Part shown: piece after piece, positions 37,021 through 44,949 of the stretch
Position numbering within the stretch: position 1 is the stretch's first letter
Layout of the letters: every line of letters starts with the position of its first letter
NCBI RefSeq assembly: GCF_009604405.1
Contig: NZ_WEGK01000025.1
Location: forward strand, 1-64,000
DNA length: 64,000 nucleotides
From: Nocardia macrotermitis
GTDB taxonomy: Bacteria; Actinomycetota; Actinomycetes; Mycobacteriales; Mycobacteriaceae
Direction of reading: 5' to 3'
The notes under the pieces: model-generated
What the model was told of the DNA's origin: nothing
Database searches by the model: none
Seen by the model: the letters and a program-made list of their open reading frames with translations, nothing else
Made by a program: the position numbers and the translations under genes

Positions 37021-38481
37021 TCAGGACGACGCCGGGATGAGTTCGTCATCGGAGTATCTCGACCGGGCGGGCTCGGCACGCCGCTGCCCGCGCACCGGCA
37101 GATACACGAACGCGAAGAACAGGTACACCAGCAGCAGCGCCCGGCCCCACACGCCGAACAGCACGAGATGTTTCTCGAAGTCCGCACTCGATCCCGCGCC
37201 CAGGGCATGGAAGTAGCGGAAGATGCCGATCCCGAGCGACGCGTCGGCCAGCAGATACGCCACCACCACCGACCACGGGATCTCCAGCAGCACCAGGAAC
37301 GGGATCAGCCACAGCGTGTACTGCGGCGAATGCACCTTGTGCAGCAACAGGAATCCGCACAGCATCGCGCCGCTCACCCCGACCCACGGGAACATCCCGC
37401 CGACCCGATAACGCCGCCAGCCCAACCACATCGCCAGCCCGAACGCGCACACCACCAGCATCGGCGAGGCCGTCGCCACGACGTCCTGATAGGACCGTTC
37501 ACCGCCGGGCGTATCCCCGAACAGCGGCCGCAGGCCCCAGAACCAGATCGAATTACTGGTGATATCGGCCTGCCGCAACTCCTGGAAGGTGATCGACGCC
37601 CGCCAGCCCTGATATCCGATCAGCGCGAACGGCAGGTTGATCAGCACCGCAGTCGCGACCGCCGTGGCGGCGACCATGACCGCGCCGCGCACGTCGTACC
37701 TGCGCGTATGCCGGGTCGGCGCATCGTCCTCGTCCGGCACGCCGCCGTCCGGATCGACCGCGCGCCACAGCGCGCTGCGGTGGCGTAGCGCGTCCAGACC
37801 GTCGCTCCCGCCGACCAGCACGTGAATCATCAAGGGCAGCACGAAGATTCCCGGATACAGCTTCAGACAGAAACCGACACCCAGCAGGATCGCCGCGAGC
37901 ACACCCCGGGTGCGCACCGAATATCGGGTCAGCGTGGTGACCACGTACACCGCGCCGACCGACGTGCACACCACCGGCAGCTCCCAGTTGTGGAACGCGT
38001 ACAGCACCAGCGGCGGTCCGGCCGCCCACAGCAGCGCCGCCATTCCCGACAACCGCCCCAGCATCCACGCGGTGAGCAGCGCGAACGGGGCCAGCAACAG
38101 CGCCGAGTGCAGCAGGAACGTCGCGTCGGTGTGCGCGCCGATCGCGCCGAGCCACATCAGCAGCCCACTGAGCACCGGATACTCCACCGCGCCGCCGGTC
38201 AGCGCGCCGTGCGTGGTGATGCCGCCGGTGAGGTACGGGAAGACGTGCTCGTTGATATCGCGCCCGAGCCACAGGAACTGGATGTCCGAGTAGCAGACCC
38301 GGCCGTCCTTGATGTGGTCGAAGGCCGCGCTGCGGCCGTTCGATTCGAAGGGCGCTCCCGCGCAGCGGGCCTTGTTCAGATATGCGAACAGCAGCGTCAC
38401 CCCGCACAGCAGCAACGCCGTCATCGCGGCGATCCGGCCCGGCCGCGCGGGGTTCGCCCGCGCGCGGAGACGGTTCGACAT
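37021..38481 (-). CDS. GT87-family integral membrane glycosyltransferase, paralogue
   Basis: ATG 38481 is taken as the start; a GTG at 38490 is possible and neither has a clear ribosome site. The 486-residue product shares the family pattern of its neighbour: first helix then an outer loop with AFDHIKDGRVCYSDI, GAVEYPVLSGLLMWL, and later KLYPGIFVLPLMIH and HSPQYTLWLIPFLVLLEI. It lies tail to tail with the other GT87 gene with only 15 bases between stops, so the two arose by inverted duplication or were brought together by selection. Acceptor unknown. Confidence 0.82.
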   Translation of the reverse strand: MSNRLRARANPARPGRIAAMTALLLCGVTLLFAYLNKARCAGAPFESNGRSAAFDHIKDGRVCYSDIQFLWLGRDINEHVFPYLTGGITTHGALTGGAVEYPVLSGLLMWLGAIGAHTDATFLLHSALLLAPFALLTAWMLGRLSGMAALLWAAGPPLVLYAFHNWELPVVCTSVGAVYVVTTLTRYSVRTRGVLAAILLGVGFCLKLYPGIFVLPLMIHVLVGGSDGLDALRHRSALWRAVDPDGGVPDEDDAPTRHTRRYDVRGAVMVAATAVATAVLINLPFALIGYQGWRASITFQELRQADITSNSIWFWGLRPLFGDTPGGERSYQDVVATASPMLVVCAFGLAMWLGWRRYRVGGMFPWVGVSGAMLCGFLLLHKVHSPQYTLWLIPFLVLLEIPWSVVVAYLLADASLGIGIFRYFHALGAGSSADFEKHLVLFGVWGRALLLVYLFFAFVYLPVRGQRRAEPARSRYSDDELIPASS

Positions 38482-38601
38482 GGCACCCACGATAGGGGGG
38501 TGTACCCATATTTCGCGCGGACTGTTCGGCGCGAAGATCGATTTCGCGACCGAATACCCGCTCATGTAGCCTTGTCGGGTTGCTGACGCAACGACCCTCC
38601 T

Positions 38602-38642
38602 GCCACGGAACGTCCGTGGCCGCACCTAGACCACAGGAGGTG
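38602..38642 (+). promoter_or_regulatory. rpsF leader, possible S6:S18 binding structure
   Basis: GCCACGG and CCGTGGC (38602-38620) form a seven-base hairpin. Directly after it CACCT (38623-38627) can pair with AGGTG (38638-38642), which is part of the rpsF ribosome site AGGAGGTG. Ribosomal proteins S6 and S18 are known to bind leaders of this kind in many bacteria and repress their operon. The match here is by position and shape only. Confidence 0.45.
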
Positions 38643-38652
38643 ATGGGTTCCC

Positions 38653-38943
38653 GTGCGTCATTACGAAGTGATGGTCATCCTCGATCCGAGCCTGGACGAG
38701 CGAACCGTCGGTCCGAATCTGGACACCATGCTGAACGTCGTCAAGACCGAAGGCGGCAAGGTCGACAAGGTCGACATCTGGGGCCGCCGGCGGCTGGCCT
38801 ACGAGATCTCGAAGCAGAGCGAAGGCATCTACGCGGTCGTCGATCTGACCGCCGAGCCCGCCACCGTGAGCGAGCTCGACCGCCAGCTGGGGCTGAACGA
38901 GTCGGTGCTGCGCACCAAGGTGCTGCGCGCCGACAAGAAGTAG
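38653..38943 (+). CDS. rpsF: 30S ribosomal protein S6
   Basis: The 96-residue protein opens MRHYEVMVILDPSLDERTV and contains WGRRRLAYEI, both diagnostic of bacterial S6. It binds S18 and the central domain of 16S rRNA. The start is GTG 38653, ten bases after AGGAGGTG. It is the first gene of the rpsF-ssb-rpsR-rplI operon. Confidence 0.97.
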   Translation: MRHYEVMVILDPSLDERTVGPNLDTMLNVVKTEGGKVDKVDIWGRRRLAYEISKQSEGIYAVVDLTAEPATVSELDRQLGLNESVLRTKVLRADKK

Positions 38944-39060
38944 TCCCCTCCCCCGCGGTTTCACTCGCGCCGGTGCCTGTCACCGGATTGTCGGTGCCTG
39001 TCTCTAGGCTCTGACACAACAACGCGAGTACCGCGACTGCACCGGAGAGCAGGAGGAACC

Positions 39061-39621
39061 ATGGCAGGCGACACGGTCATCACCGTCATCGGCAATTTGA
39101 CGGCGGACCCCGAGCTTCGATTCACCCCCGCGGGCGCCGCGGTGGCGAATTTCACCGTCGCGTCCACACCCCGCGTGTTCGATCGCAATTCGAACGAGTG
39201 GAAGGACGGCGAGGCGCTGTTCCTGCGCTGCAACATCTGGCGCGAGGCCGCGGAGAACGTGGCCGAATCGCTGACCAGGGGTTCGCGCGTGATCGTGAGC
39301 GGCCGGCTCAAGCAGCGGTCCTTCGAAACCCGCGAGGGTGAGAAGCGCACGGTCGTGGAGCTCGAGGTCGACGAGATCGGTCCCTCGCTGCGGTACGCCA
39401 CCGCGAAGGTCAACCGGACCACGCGCGGCGGTGGTGGCGGCGGTGGCGGTGGCTACTCCAATTCCAATGCCAATTCCGGTGGTGGTGGGGGCTTCGGCGG
39501 CTCCAACGGTGGCGGTGGCCGCGGCGGCTCGAATGCCGGTGGCGGCGACGACCCGTGGGGTAGCGCCCCCGCAGCCGGCTCCTTCGGGGGCGGCGCAATG
39601 GACGACGAACCGCCGTTCTGA
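39061..39621 (+). CDS. ssb: single-stranded DNA-binding protein
   Basis: ATG 39061 follows AGGAGGAACC. The 186-residue protein has the OB fold (GDTVITVIGNLTADPELRFT, FLRCNIWREAAENVAES), a Gly/Ser/Asn-rich linker from residue 120, and the acidic tip MDDEPPF that binds partner proteins. It coats single-stranded DNA during replication and repair. It sits between rpsF and rpsR in the common bacterial order. Confidence 0.97.
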   Translation: MAGDTVITVIGNLTADPELRFTPAGAAVANFTVASTPRVFDRNSNEWKDGEALFLRCNIWREAAENVAESLTRGSRVIVSGRLKQRSFETREGEKRTVVELEVDEIGPSLRYATAKVNRTTRGGGGGGGGGYSNSNANSGGGGGFGGSNGGGGRGGSNAGGGDDPWGSAPAAGSFGGGAMDDEPPF

Positions 39622-39679
39622 GAACGGCTTTCATACGGGGTCACGGATGTGACTCCCAGGCAAGACGGAGAACGAGACC

Positions 39680-39949
39680 ATGGCCAAAGCACCGGCACGC
39701 GAAAAGGTGCTGAAGAAGAAGGCCTGCGCCTTCTGCAAGGAAACCAAGGCTGCTGCCAAGGACGGCAAGAAGTTTGCGGCCATCGACTACAAGGACACGA
39801 CGCTGCTGCGCAAGTACGTGAGCGACCGCGGCAAGATCCGCGCCCGCCGCGTCACCGGCAACTGCGTGCAGCACCAGCGCGATATCGCCATTGCGGTGAA
39901 GAACTCGCGCGAAGTGGCGCTGCTGCCGTACGTGTCCACGGCTCGCTGA
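39680..39949 (+). CDS. rpsR: 30S ribosomal protein S18 (zinc-type)
   Basis: The 89-residue protein has the S18 pattern IDYKDTTLLRKYVSDRGKI and RRVTGNCVQHQRDIAIAVK. The Cys residues in CAFCKE and TGNC mark the zinc-binding form, which actinobacteria replace with a Cys-free paralogue under zinc limitation. It partners with S6 on the small subunit. Confidence 0.96.
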   Translation: MAKAPAREKVLKKKACAFCKETKAAAKDGKKFAAIDYKDTTLLRKYVSDRGKIRARRVTGNCVQHQRDIAIAVKNSREVALLPYVSTAR

Positions 39950-39968
39950 GAACGGGAGGCACAACACC

Positions 39969-40424
39969 ATGAAGCTGATCCTCACTGCTGATGTGGACAA
40001 CCTCGGTGCTCCCGGCGACACCGTGGAGGTCAAGGACGGTTACGGCCGTAACTTCCTGCTCCCCCGCGGCCTGGCGATCGTCGCCACCCGGGGCGCGGAG
40101 AAGCAGGTCGCGGGCATCCGTCGGGCGCAGGACGCCCGCAAGGTGCGCGATCTGGACCACGCCAACGAGTTGAAGCAGGCCATCGAGGGCCTGGAGTCGG
40201 TCTCGCTGTCGGTGAAGACCGCGGGTACCGGCAAGCTGTTCGGTTCGGTCACCACCGCCGATGTCGCGAGCGCGATCAAGTCGGCCGGTGGCCCGGTGCT
40301 GGACAAGCGCAGCATCGAGTTGCCCAAGGCGCACATCAAGAGCACCGGTAAGCACGGTGTCGTGGTGCATCTGCACCCGGATGTGGCCGCCAAGTTCACC
40401 CTGCTGGTCGACGCCGCGGAGTGA
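39969..40424 (+). CDS. rplI: 50S ribosomal protein L9
   Basis: The 151-residue protein starts MKLILTADVDNLGAPGDTVE, the L9 N-terminal domain, with GYGRNFLLPRGLA. A connecting helix and the C-terminal domain (HGVVVHLHPDVAAKFTL) follow. It begins 19 bases after rpsR with GGGAGGCAC as ribosome site and is the last gene of the operon before a strong hairpin. Confidence 0.97.
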   Translation: MKLILTADVDNLGAPGDTVEVKDGYGRNFLLPRGLAIVATRGAEKQVAGIRRAQDARKVRDLDHANELKQAIEGLESVSLSVKTAGTGKLFGSVTTADVASAIKSAGGPVLDKRSIELPKAHIKSTGKHGVVVHLHPDVAAKFTLLVDAAE

Positions 40425-40450
40425 TCTCGCGCACGAGCGCATGACGTTCG

Positions 40451-40487
40451 GAGGCCGCCCTCGTACCCGGTGTACGGGGGTGGTCTT
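40451..40487 (+). terminator. hairpin after rplI
   Basis: Bases 40451-40466 pair with 40472-40487 to give a stem of about 16 pairs including a few G-T pairs, around the loop CCGGT. It starts 26 bases after the rplI stop. No clean T-run follows, but the stem is strong enough to end the ribosomal operon. Confidence 0.55.
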
Positions 40488-40616
40488 CGGGCGTGTTTCT
40501 GCGTGTCCGCGTACTTGTTAACCGGTCATTAGCCGTATTTGTTCGGCGAGTTTCGGCCGGTCATGGATCTTCCGGTGATCGATCTTCGGTCCCACCTCGG
40601 GGTATTCGGGACAAGA

Positions 40617-40859
40617 TGGGGATAACCGAACGGACCGACCGATCGTATTGTGACCCGCGCCATATCGCGTGTGGGCTTCGTTAACCTGACACGCCCGGCT
40701 GTTCATCTTGGACGACACGCCGCCGCTTTATTAATCCACATGTGCGTAACTGCGAGAACGGCTCTTCACCTTGCGGTTGTAGCGAACCCGTATCGTTTAT
40801 CCCCAAGTAATCCACATGGGGTGCACAACAGCAGGTGAACTATCCCCAGTTTGTCCACA
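40617..40859. promoter_or_regulatory. cluster of DnaA-box-like sequences upstream of dnaB
   Basis: Six nonamers close to the DnaA box TT(G/A)TCCACA lie within 243 bases: TTGTCCACA at 40851-40859; TAATCCACA at 40732 and 40808; TTATCCCCA at 40797 and, on the minus strand, at 40617-40625; and CTATCCCCA at 40840. The stretch is AT-richer than its surroundings and sits in a roughly 700-base gap with no gene between rplI and dnaB. It may bind DnaA for regulation or titration; it is not beside dnaA, so it is unlikely to be oriC. Confidence 0.6.
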
Positions 40860-41186
40860 GCGGTGTGCACAGTGCGGTTTGGTACTCCCCAGCTCGGTCC
40901 CATAGGTTCGATCCGACGTCGTGATCCGGTGTCCGGACCCGCACGATTCCCTCGGCCGTACAGCATGCACCATCGGTTTGCTCCGAGCCGCCCCGCAGTG
41001 TCCCGCGATTCGTCGTGGTGCGCCGTGCGGGTCGATACGCCACGCTGTCGGCGAGCGGAAGTTGTCGGTGCCCGGGGGTAGAACGGGAGATCGATGGGTG
41101 CTGTGGCCGGGGCGAGTTCGTGGTCGTTCCGCAGTGCGCAAAGTTGACGATGCACGCGAGGGCGTGCGAGAGGACGGTCGAGTCTC

Positions 41187-44100
41187 GTGGCAGTCGTCGA
41201 CGATCGCGGCACCCCGGAGTACTCGGAGAATCCGGGCGAGGATTTCGGTCGGCAGCCCCCGAACGACATGGCCGCGGAGCAGTCCGTACTGGGCGGCATG
41301 ATGCTGAGCAAGGACGCCATCGCCGACGTCGTGGAGGTCATCCGCCCCGGCGATTTCTACCGTCCGGCCCATCAGGCCGTCTACGACGCCATCCTGGATC
41401 TGTACGGCCGCGGCGAACCGGCCGACCCGGTCACGGTGTCCGCGGCCCTGGACCGCCGCGGTGAACTCAAACGCATCGGCGGCCCCCCGTACCTGGTCAC
41501 CCTGACCCAGACCGTCCCCACCGCCGCCAACGCCTCCTTCTACGCGGAAATCGTCGCGGAGAAGGCGATCCTGCGGCGTCTGGTCGAGGCGGGCACCCGC
41601 ATCGTCCAGTTCGGCTACGCCGGCGCCGACGGCCAGGACGTCGCGGAGGTCGTCGACCGCGCCCAGGCCGAAATCTACGAGGTCACCGAACGCCGCTCCA
41701 CCGAGGACTTCCTACCCCTGGAAGAACTCCTGCAACCCACGATGGACGAAATCGACTCCATCGCCAGCCGCGGCGGCATGTCCCTCGGCGTCCCCACCGG
41801 CTTCACCGAACTCGACGAGGTAACCAACGGCCTCCACCCCGGCCAGATGATCATCGTCGCCGCCCGCCCCGGTGTCGGCAAGGCCCTGGCCCTGGACACC
41901 CCCCTCCCCACTCCCTCCGGCTGGACAACCATGGGCGAGGTAGCGGTAGGCGACCATCTCCTCGACGCCCAGGGCCACCCCACCCGAGTCACCGCCGCCA
42001 CCGAAATCCTGACCACCCGTCCCTGCTACGAGGTCGAATTCTCCGACGGCACAGTCATCGTCGCCGACGAAGAGCATCAATGGCCGACCTCGGCCACGCC
42101 CAGCGAGCAGACCGCACACATCCTCACCACCGGTGTCATCTCGCATACCTTCCGGGACGAAACCGGGCGGCTCACCCACTGGGTTCCGGCGACCGGACGA
42201 GGCGCGCCGCGACAGATCGTCGACGTCCGCAAGATCGACCCGGTGCCGGTGCGATGCGTCGAGGTCGACAACACGGACCATCTGTATCTGGCGGGCCGCT
42301 CCATGATTCCGACGCACAATTCCACGCTCGGTTTGGATTTCATGCGGAGTTGTTCGGTGAAGCACGGTTTGGCGAGTGTTATTTTTTCGCTGGAAATGAG
42401 TAAGACCGAGATTGTTATGCGTCTGTTGTCGGCGGAGGCTCGGATCAAGTTGGGGGATATGCGGTCGGGGCGGATGAGTGATGATGATTGGACGAAGCTG
42501 GCGCGGCGGATGAGTGAGATCAGTGAGGCGCCGTTGTTCGTGGATGATTCGCCGAACCTGACGATGATGGAGATTCGCGCGAAGGCGCGGCGGCTGAAAC
42601 AGCGTCATGATCTACGGCTGGTCGTGGTCGACTACCTCCAGCTGATGACCTCGGGTAAGAAGGTCGAATCACGTCAGCAGGAAGTCTCGGAATTCTCCCG
42701 AAGCCTGAAACTGCTGGCGAAGGAACTCGAAGTCCCGGTCGTCGCGATCTCCCAGCTGAACCGTGGTCCCGAACAGCGCACGGATAAACGTCCGATGGTC
42801 TCCGACCTTCGTGAGTCGGGTTGTATGCCCGCTTCGACCCGAATTCTGCGGGCGGACAACGGAGGTGAGACCACTCTCGGCGAGCTTTTGAGCAGCGGCG
42901 AACAGCCCTTGGTCTGGTCCCTCGACGAACGCATGCGAATGGTTGCCCGGCCGATGGTGAAGGTGTTTCCCAGCGGCCGCAAGGAGGTCTTCCGGCTACG
43001 GCTGTCCTCCGGCCGCGAGGTCGAGGCCACCGGTAACCACCCCTTCCTGACCGTGGATGGCTGGGTCCCACTGGAGAAACTCACCACCGGCGACCGGTTG
43101 GCCACACCACGCACAGTTCCCGAACCTGTGCACACCGAGCGGCTGCCCGACGACGAGGTAATCCTGCTGGCACACATGATCGGTGACGGATCGTGCGTCA
43201 AACGGCAGCCGATTCGTTACGCCAGTGTGGACGAGGAGAATCTCGCGGTAGTCACCAGTGCCGCACAGCATTTCGGCATCACTGCGGTGCGGGATGAATA
43301 CGCTGCGGCGCGAGTCACTTCCTTGCGTCTTCCGGCACCGTATCGGCTGGCCCGCGGCAAGCGGAACCCGATCGCATCCTGGCTCGACGAACTGGGTCTG
43401 TTCGGTCTGCGAAGCTACGAGAAGTTCGTTCCCCAGCGGATTTTCGCGCTGCCGAACGATCAGATCGCGCTGTTCCTGCGGCATCTGTGGGCGACCGACG
43501 GGTCCGTACGGTGGGACGAGAAGGGACATCAGGCCCGTATCTATTACGCGTCGACCAGCCGCAGACTTGTCGACGATGTCGCGCAACTTCTCCTGCGTGC
43601 GGGCGTGCACGCCCGCATCCGGCGGATCACGAAGTCCGGATATCGCGATTGCTGGCATCTGACGATCGATGGTGCGGACAACCAGATGATCTTCGCGCGC
43701 GACATCGGCGTGCACGGCGCGCGAGGTGTTTCCGCGCAACAGGTTCTCCAGGAAATCGAACCGTTGGCACGCAACACGAACGTGGATACGGTCCCGAAGG
43801 AAGTGTGGTGCAAGGTCCGGAACCTCCTGGCCACCAAGCACATCACCCACCGTGAGTTCTCCACGGCCATCGGCTCTCACTTCTGTGGCTCGGCCATGTG
43901 GAAACACTCCCCGAGCCGCTCCCGTCTGGCCCGCGTCGCCGCCGTCCTCGACGACGCCGAGATCGAAATGCTCGCTACCAATGACGTTTTCTGGGACCGC
44001 ATCGTCGAAGTCACCAGTCTGGGCGAGCAGGACGTGTACGACGGAACCGTTCCCGGCACGAACAACTTTGTGGCACAAGGTATTTCGGCTCACAATAGTT

Positions 44101-44279
44101 TGGAACAGGATGCGGATATGGTTATTCTTCTGCATCGGCCCGATGCGTTCGAGCGGGATGATCCTCGGGGTGGGGAGGCGGATCTTATTCTGGGTAAGCA
44201 TCGTAATGGGCCTACGGCGACCATTACTGTGGCGCATCAGTTGCATTTGAGTCGGTTCGTGGATATGGCTCGGGGGTAG
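41187..44279 (+). CDS. dnaB: replicative DNA helicase DnaB with two inteins
   Basis: The 1030-codon frame starts at GTG 41187. Removing residues 233-378 and 546-970 leaves a normal 459-residue helicase. It has the N-terminal primase-interacting domain (DMAAEQSVLGGMML), Walker A ARPGVGK-STLG split by the first intein, Walker B VVVDYLQLM, and LRESG-SLEQDADMVILLHR split by the second. DnaB forms the hexamer that unwinds DNA at the fork. The extein codons between and after the inteins (from 42321 and from 44097) are often T- or G-ending (GTT ATT TTT TCG), unlike the C-ending first part. The 3' end overlaps a convergent TetR gene by 56 bases. Confidence 0.96.
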   Translation: MAVVDDRGTPEYSENPGEDFGRQPPNDMAAEQSVLGGMMLSKDAIADVVEVIRPGDFYRPAHQAVYDAILDLYGRGEPADPVTVSAALDRRGELKRIGGPPYLVTLTQTVPTAANASFYAEIVAEKAILRRLVEAGTRIVQFGYAGADGQDVAEVVDRAQAEIYEVTERRSTEDFLPLEELLQPTMDEIDSIASRGGMSLGVPTGFTELDEVTNGLHPGQMIIVAARPGVGKALALDTPLPTPSGWTTMGEVAVGDHLLDAQGHPTRVTAATEILTTRPCYEVEFSDGTVIVADEEHQWPTSATPSEQTAHILTTGVISHTFRDETGRLTHWVPATGRGAPRQIVDVRKIDPVPVRCVEVDNTDHLYLAGRSMIPTHNSTLGLDFMRSCSVKHGLASVIFSLEMSKTEIVMRLLSAEARIKLGDMRSGRMSDDDWTKLARRMSEISEAPLFVDDSPNLTMMEIRAKARRLKQRHDLRLVVVDYLQLMTSGKKVESRQQEVSEFSRSLKLLAKELEVPVVAISQLNRGPEQRTDKRPMVSDLRESGCMPASTRILRADNGGETTLGELLSSGEQPLVWSLDERMRMVARPMVKVFPSGRKEVFRLRLSSGREVEATGNHPFLTVDGWVPLEKLTTGDRLATPRTVPEPVHTERLPDDEVILLAHMIGDGSCVKRQPIRYASVDEENLAVVTSAAQHFGITAVRDEYAAARVTSLRLPAPYRLARGKRNPIASWLDELGLFGLRSYEKFVPQRIFALPNDQIALFLRHLWATDGSVRWDEKGHQARIYYASTSRRLVDDVAQLLLRAGVHARIRRITKSGYRDCWHLTIDGADNQMIFARDIGVHGARGVSAQQVLQEIEPLARNTNVDTVPKEVWCKVRNLLATKHITHREFSTAIGSHFCGSAMWKHSPSRSRLARVAAVLDDAEIEMLATNDVFWDRIVEVTSLGEQDVYDGTVPGTNNFVAQGISAHNSLEQDADMVILLHRPDAFERDDPRGGEADLILGKHRNGPTATITVAHQLHLSRFVDMARG
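41883..42320 (+). other. class 3 mini-intein in DnaB Walker A motif
   Basis: Residues Ala233 to Asn378 (146 residues) interrupt GVGK-STLG. The first residue is Ala instead of Cys or Ser. The three marks of class 3 inteins are present: Trp299 in EEHQWPTS (block B), Cys357 in VRCVEVDNTDHLYLAG (block F, acting as first nucleophile) and Thr376 in PTHN (block G). The +1 residue is Ser379. No endonuclease domain fits in this length. Splicing is needed to restore ATP binding. Confidence 0.85.
42822..44096 (+). other. class 1 intein with LAGLIDADG endonuclease in DnaB
   Basis: Residues Cys546 to Asn970 (425 residues) interrupt LRESG-SLEQD. Block A starts CMPASTRIL, block B is EVEATGNHPFLTVDG, block F is VYDGTVPGTNNFVAQG and block G is SAHN with Ser +1. 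Two LAGLIDADG helices are visible (LLAHMIGDGSC and RHLWATDGSVRW), each with its metal-binding Asp, so the homing endonuclease may still be active. M. tuberculosis DnaB also carries an intein of similar size. Confidence 0.9.
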
Positions 44280-44850
44280 TCGGGGGGATTCGGGGGCGGA
44301 GGCCGTCTACGAGGAGGTCGAGTAGGCGGGCGGTTTGGTCTTTGCGGCCGTTGGTGACGGTGAAGGTGCCGATGATGGCCGCGGCTATGTCCTCGGCGGT
44401 GATGTCGGGGCGCAGATCGCCTGTGGCGCTGCCGGTTTCGAGGATTCTGGCGATGGCCGCGAGGAGTTCGTCGCGGGTTTCGGTGTGGGGGATCTCGCCC
44501 GCGTCGATCATGGTGCGCAAGGTGTCGATCATGCCGTGTTTGGTGGAGAGCCAGGTGCCGAACAGGTCCATCCACGCGCGTAGCGCCTCGATCGGGGGGA
44601 CCTGGCGCAAGAGTGTGTCGGCGCCCTGGGTGAGGCGTTGCACCTGGTCGCGGTAGACGGCGTCGACCAGGGATTCCCGGGTGGGGAAATGGCGGTAGAG
44701 GGTGGCGATGCCGACGCCGGCTTCGCGCGCGACGGCTCGCATGGACGGTTCGGTGTCCGATGCGGCGAACGTCCGGGTGGCCGCCGCCAGCAGGGCGTCC
44801 CGGTTGCGGGCGGCGTCGGATCGCAGCTCGGCCGACTCGGCATTCGCCAA
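44224..44850 (-). CDS. TetR-family repressor
   Basis: The 208-residue protein has a TetR helix-turn-helix (MRAVAREAGVGIATLYRHFP) at residues 37-56 and a helical ligand domain. It is divergent from the oxidoreductase gene at 44950, and a perfect nine-base inverted repeat lies between them, so it likely represses both. Its last 18 codons run antisense over the end of dnaB, a convergent overlap of 56 bases. Confidence 0.88.
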   Translation of the reverse strand: MANAESAELRSDAARNRDALLAAATRTFAASDTEPSMRAVAREAGVGIATLYRHFPTRESLVDAVYRDQVQRLTQGADTLLRQVPPIEALRAWMDLFGTWLSTKHGMIDTLRTMIDAGEIPHTETRDELLAAIARILETGSATGDLRPDITAEDIAAAIIGTFTVTNGRKDQTARLLDLLVDGLRPRIPPTTPEPYPRTDSNATDAPQ

Positions 44851-44896
44851 AACGGATCACGCTCCACTTCGTGTTACGCTGAATCTGGTAAACGGA

Positions 44897-44922
44897 ACAT
44901 GATCCACTTTATCGGATCATGT
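44897..44922. promoter_or_regulatory. TetR operator
   Basis: ACATGATCC (44897-44905) and GGATCATGT (44914-44922) form a perfect nine-base inverted repeat with an eight-base spacer. It lies 28 bases before the oxidoreductase start and 47 bases before the TetR start. A related half-site GGATCA occurs nearer the TetR gene. Confidence 0.75.
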
Positions 44923-44949
44923 GCAGATACGTGATCGCCAGGAGATCCG

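Noticed and set aside
40617..40859. The DnaA-box cluster as a replication origin (oriC)
   Set aside because: dnaA and dnaN are not adjacent, and in related genomes oriC lies between them. A regulatory or titration site is more likely.
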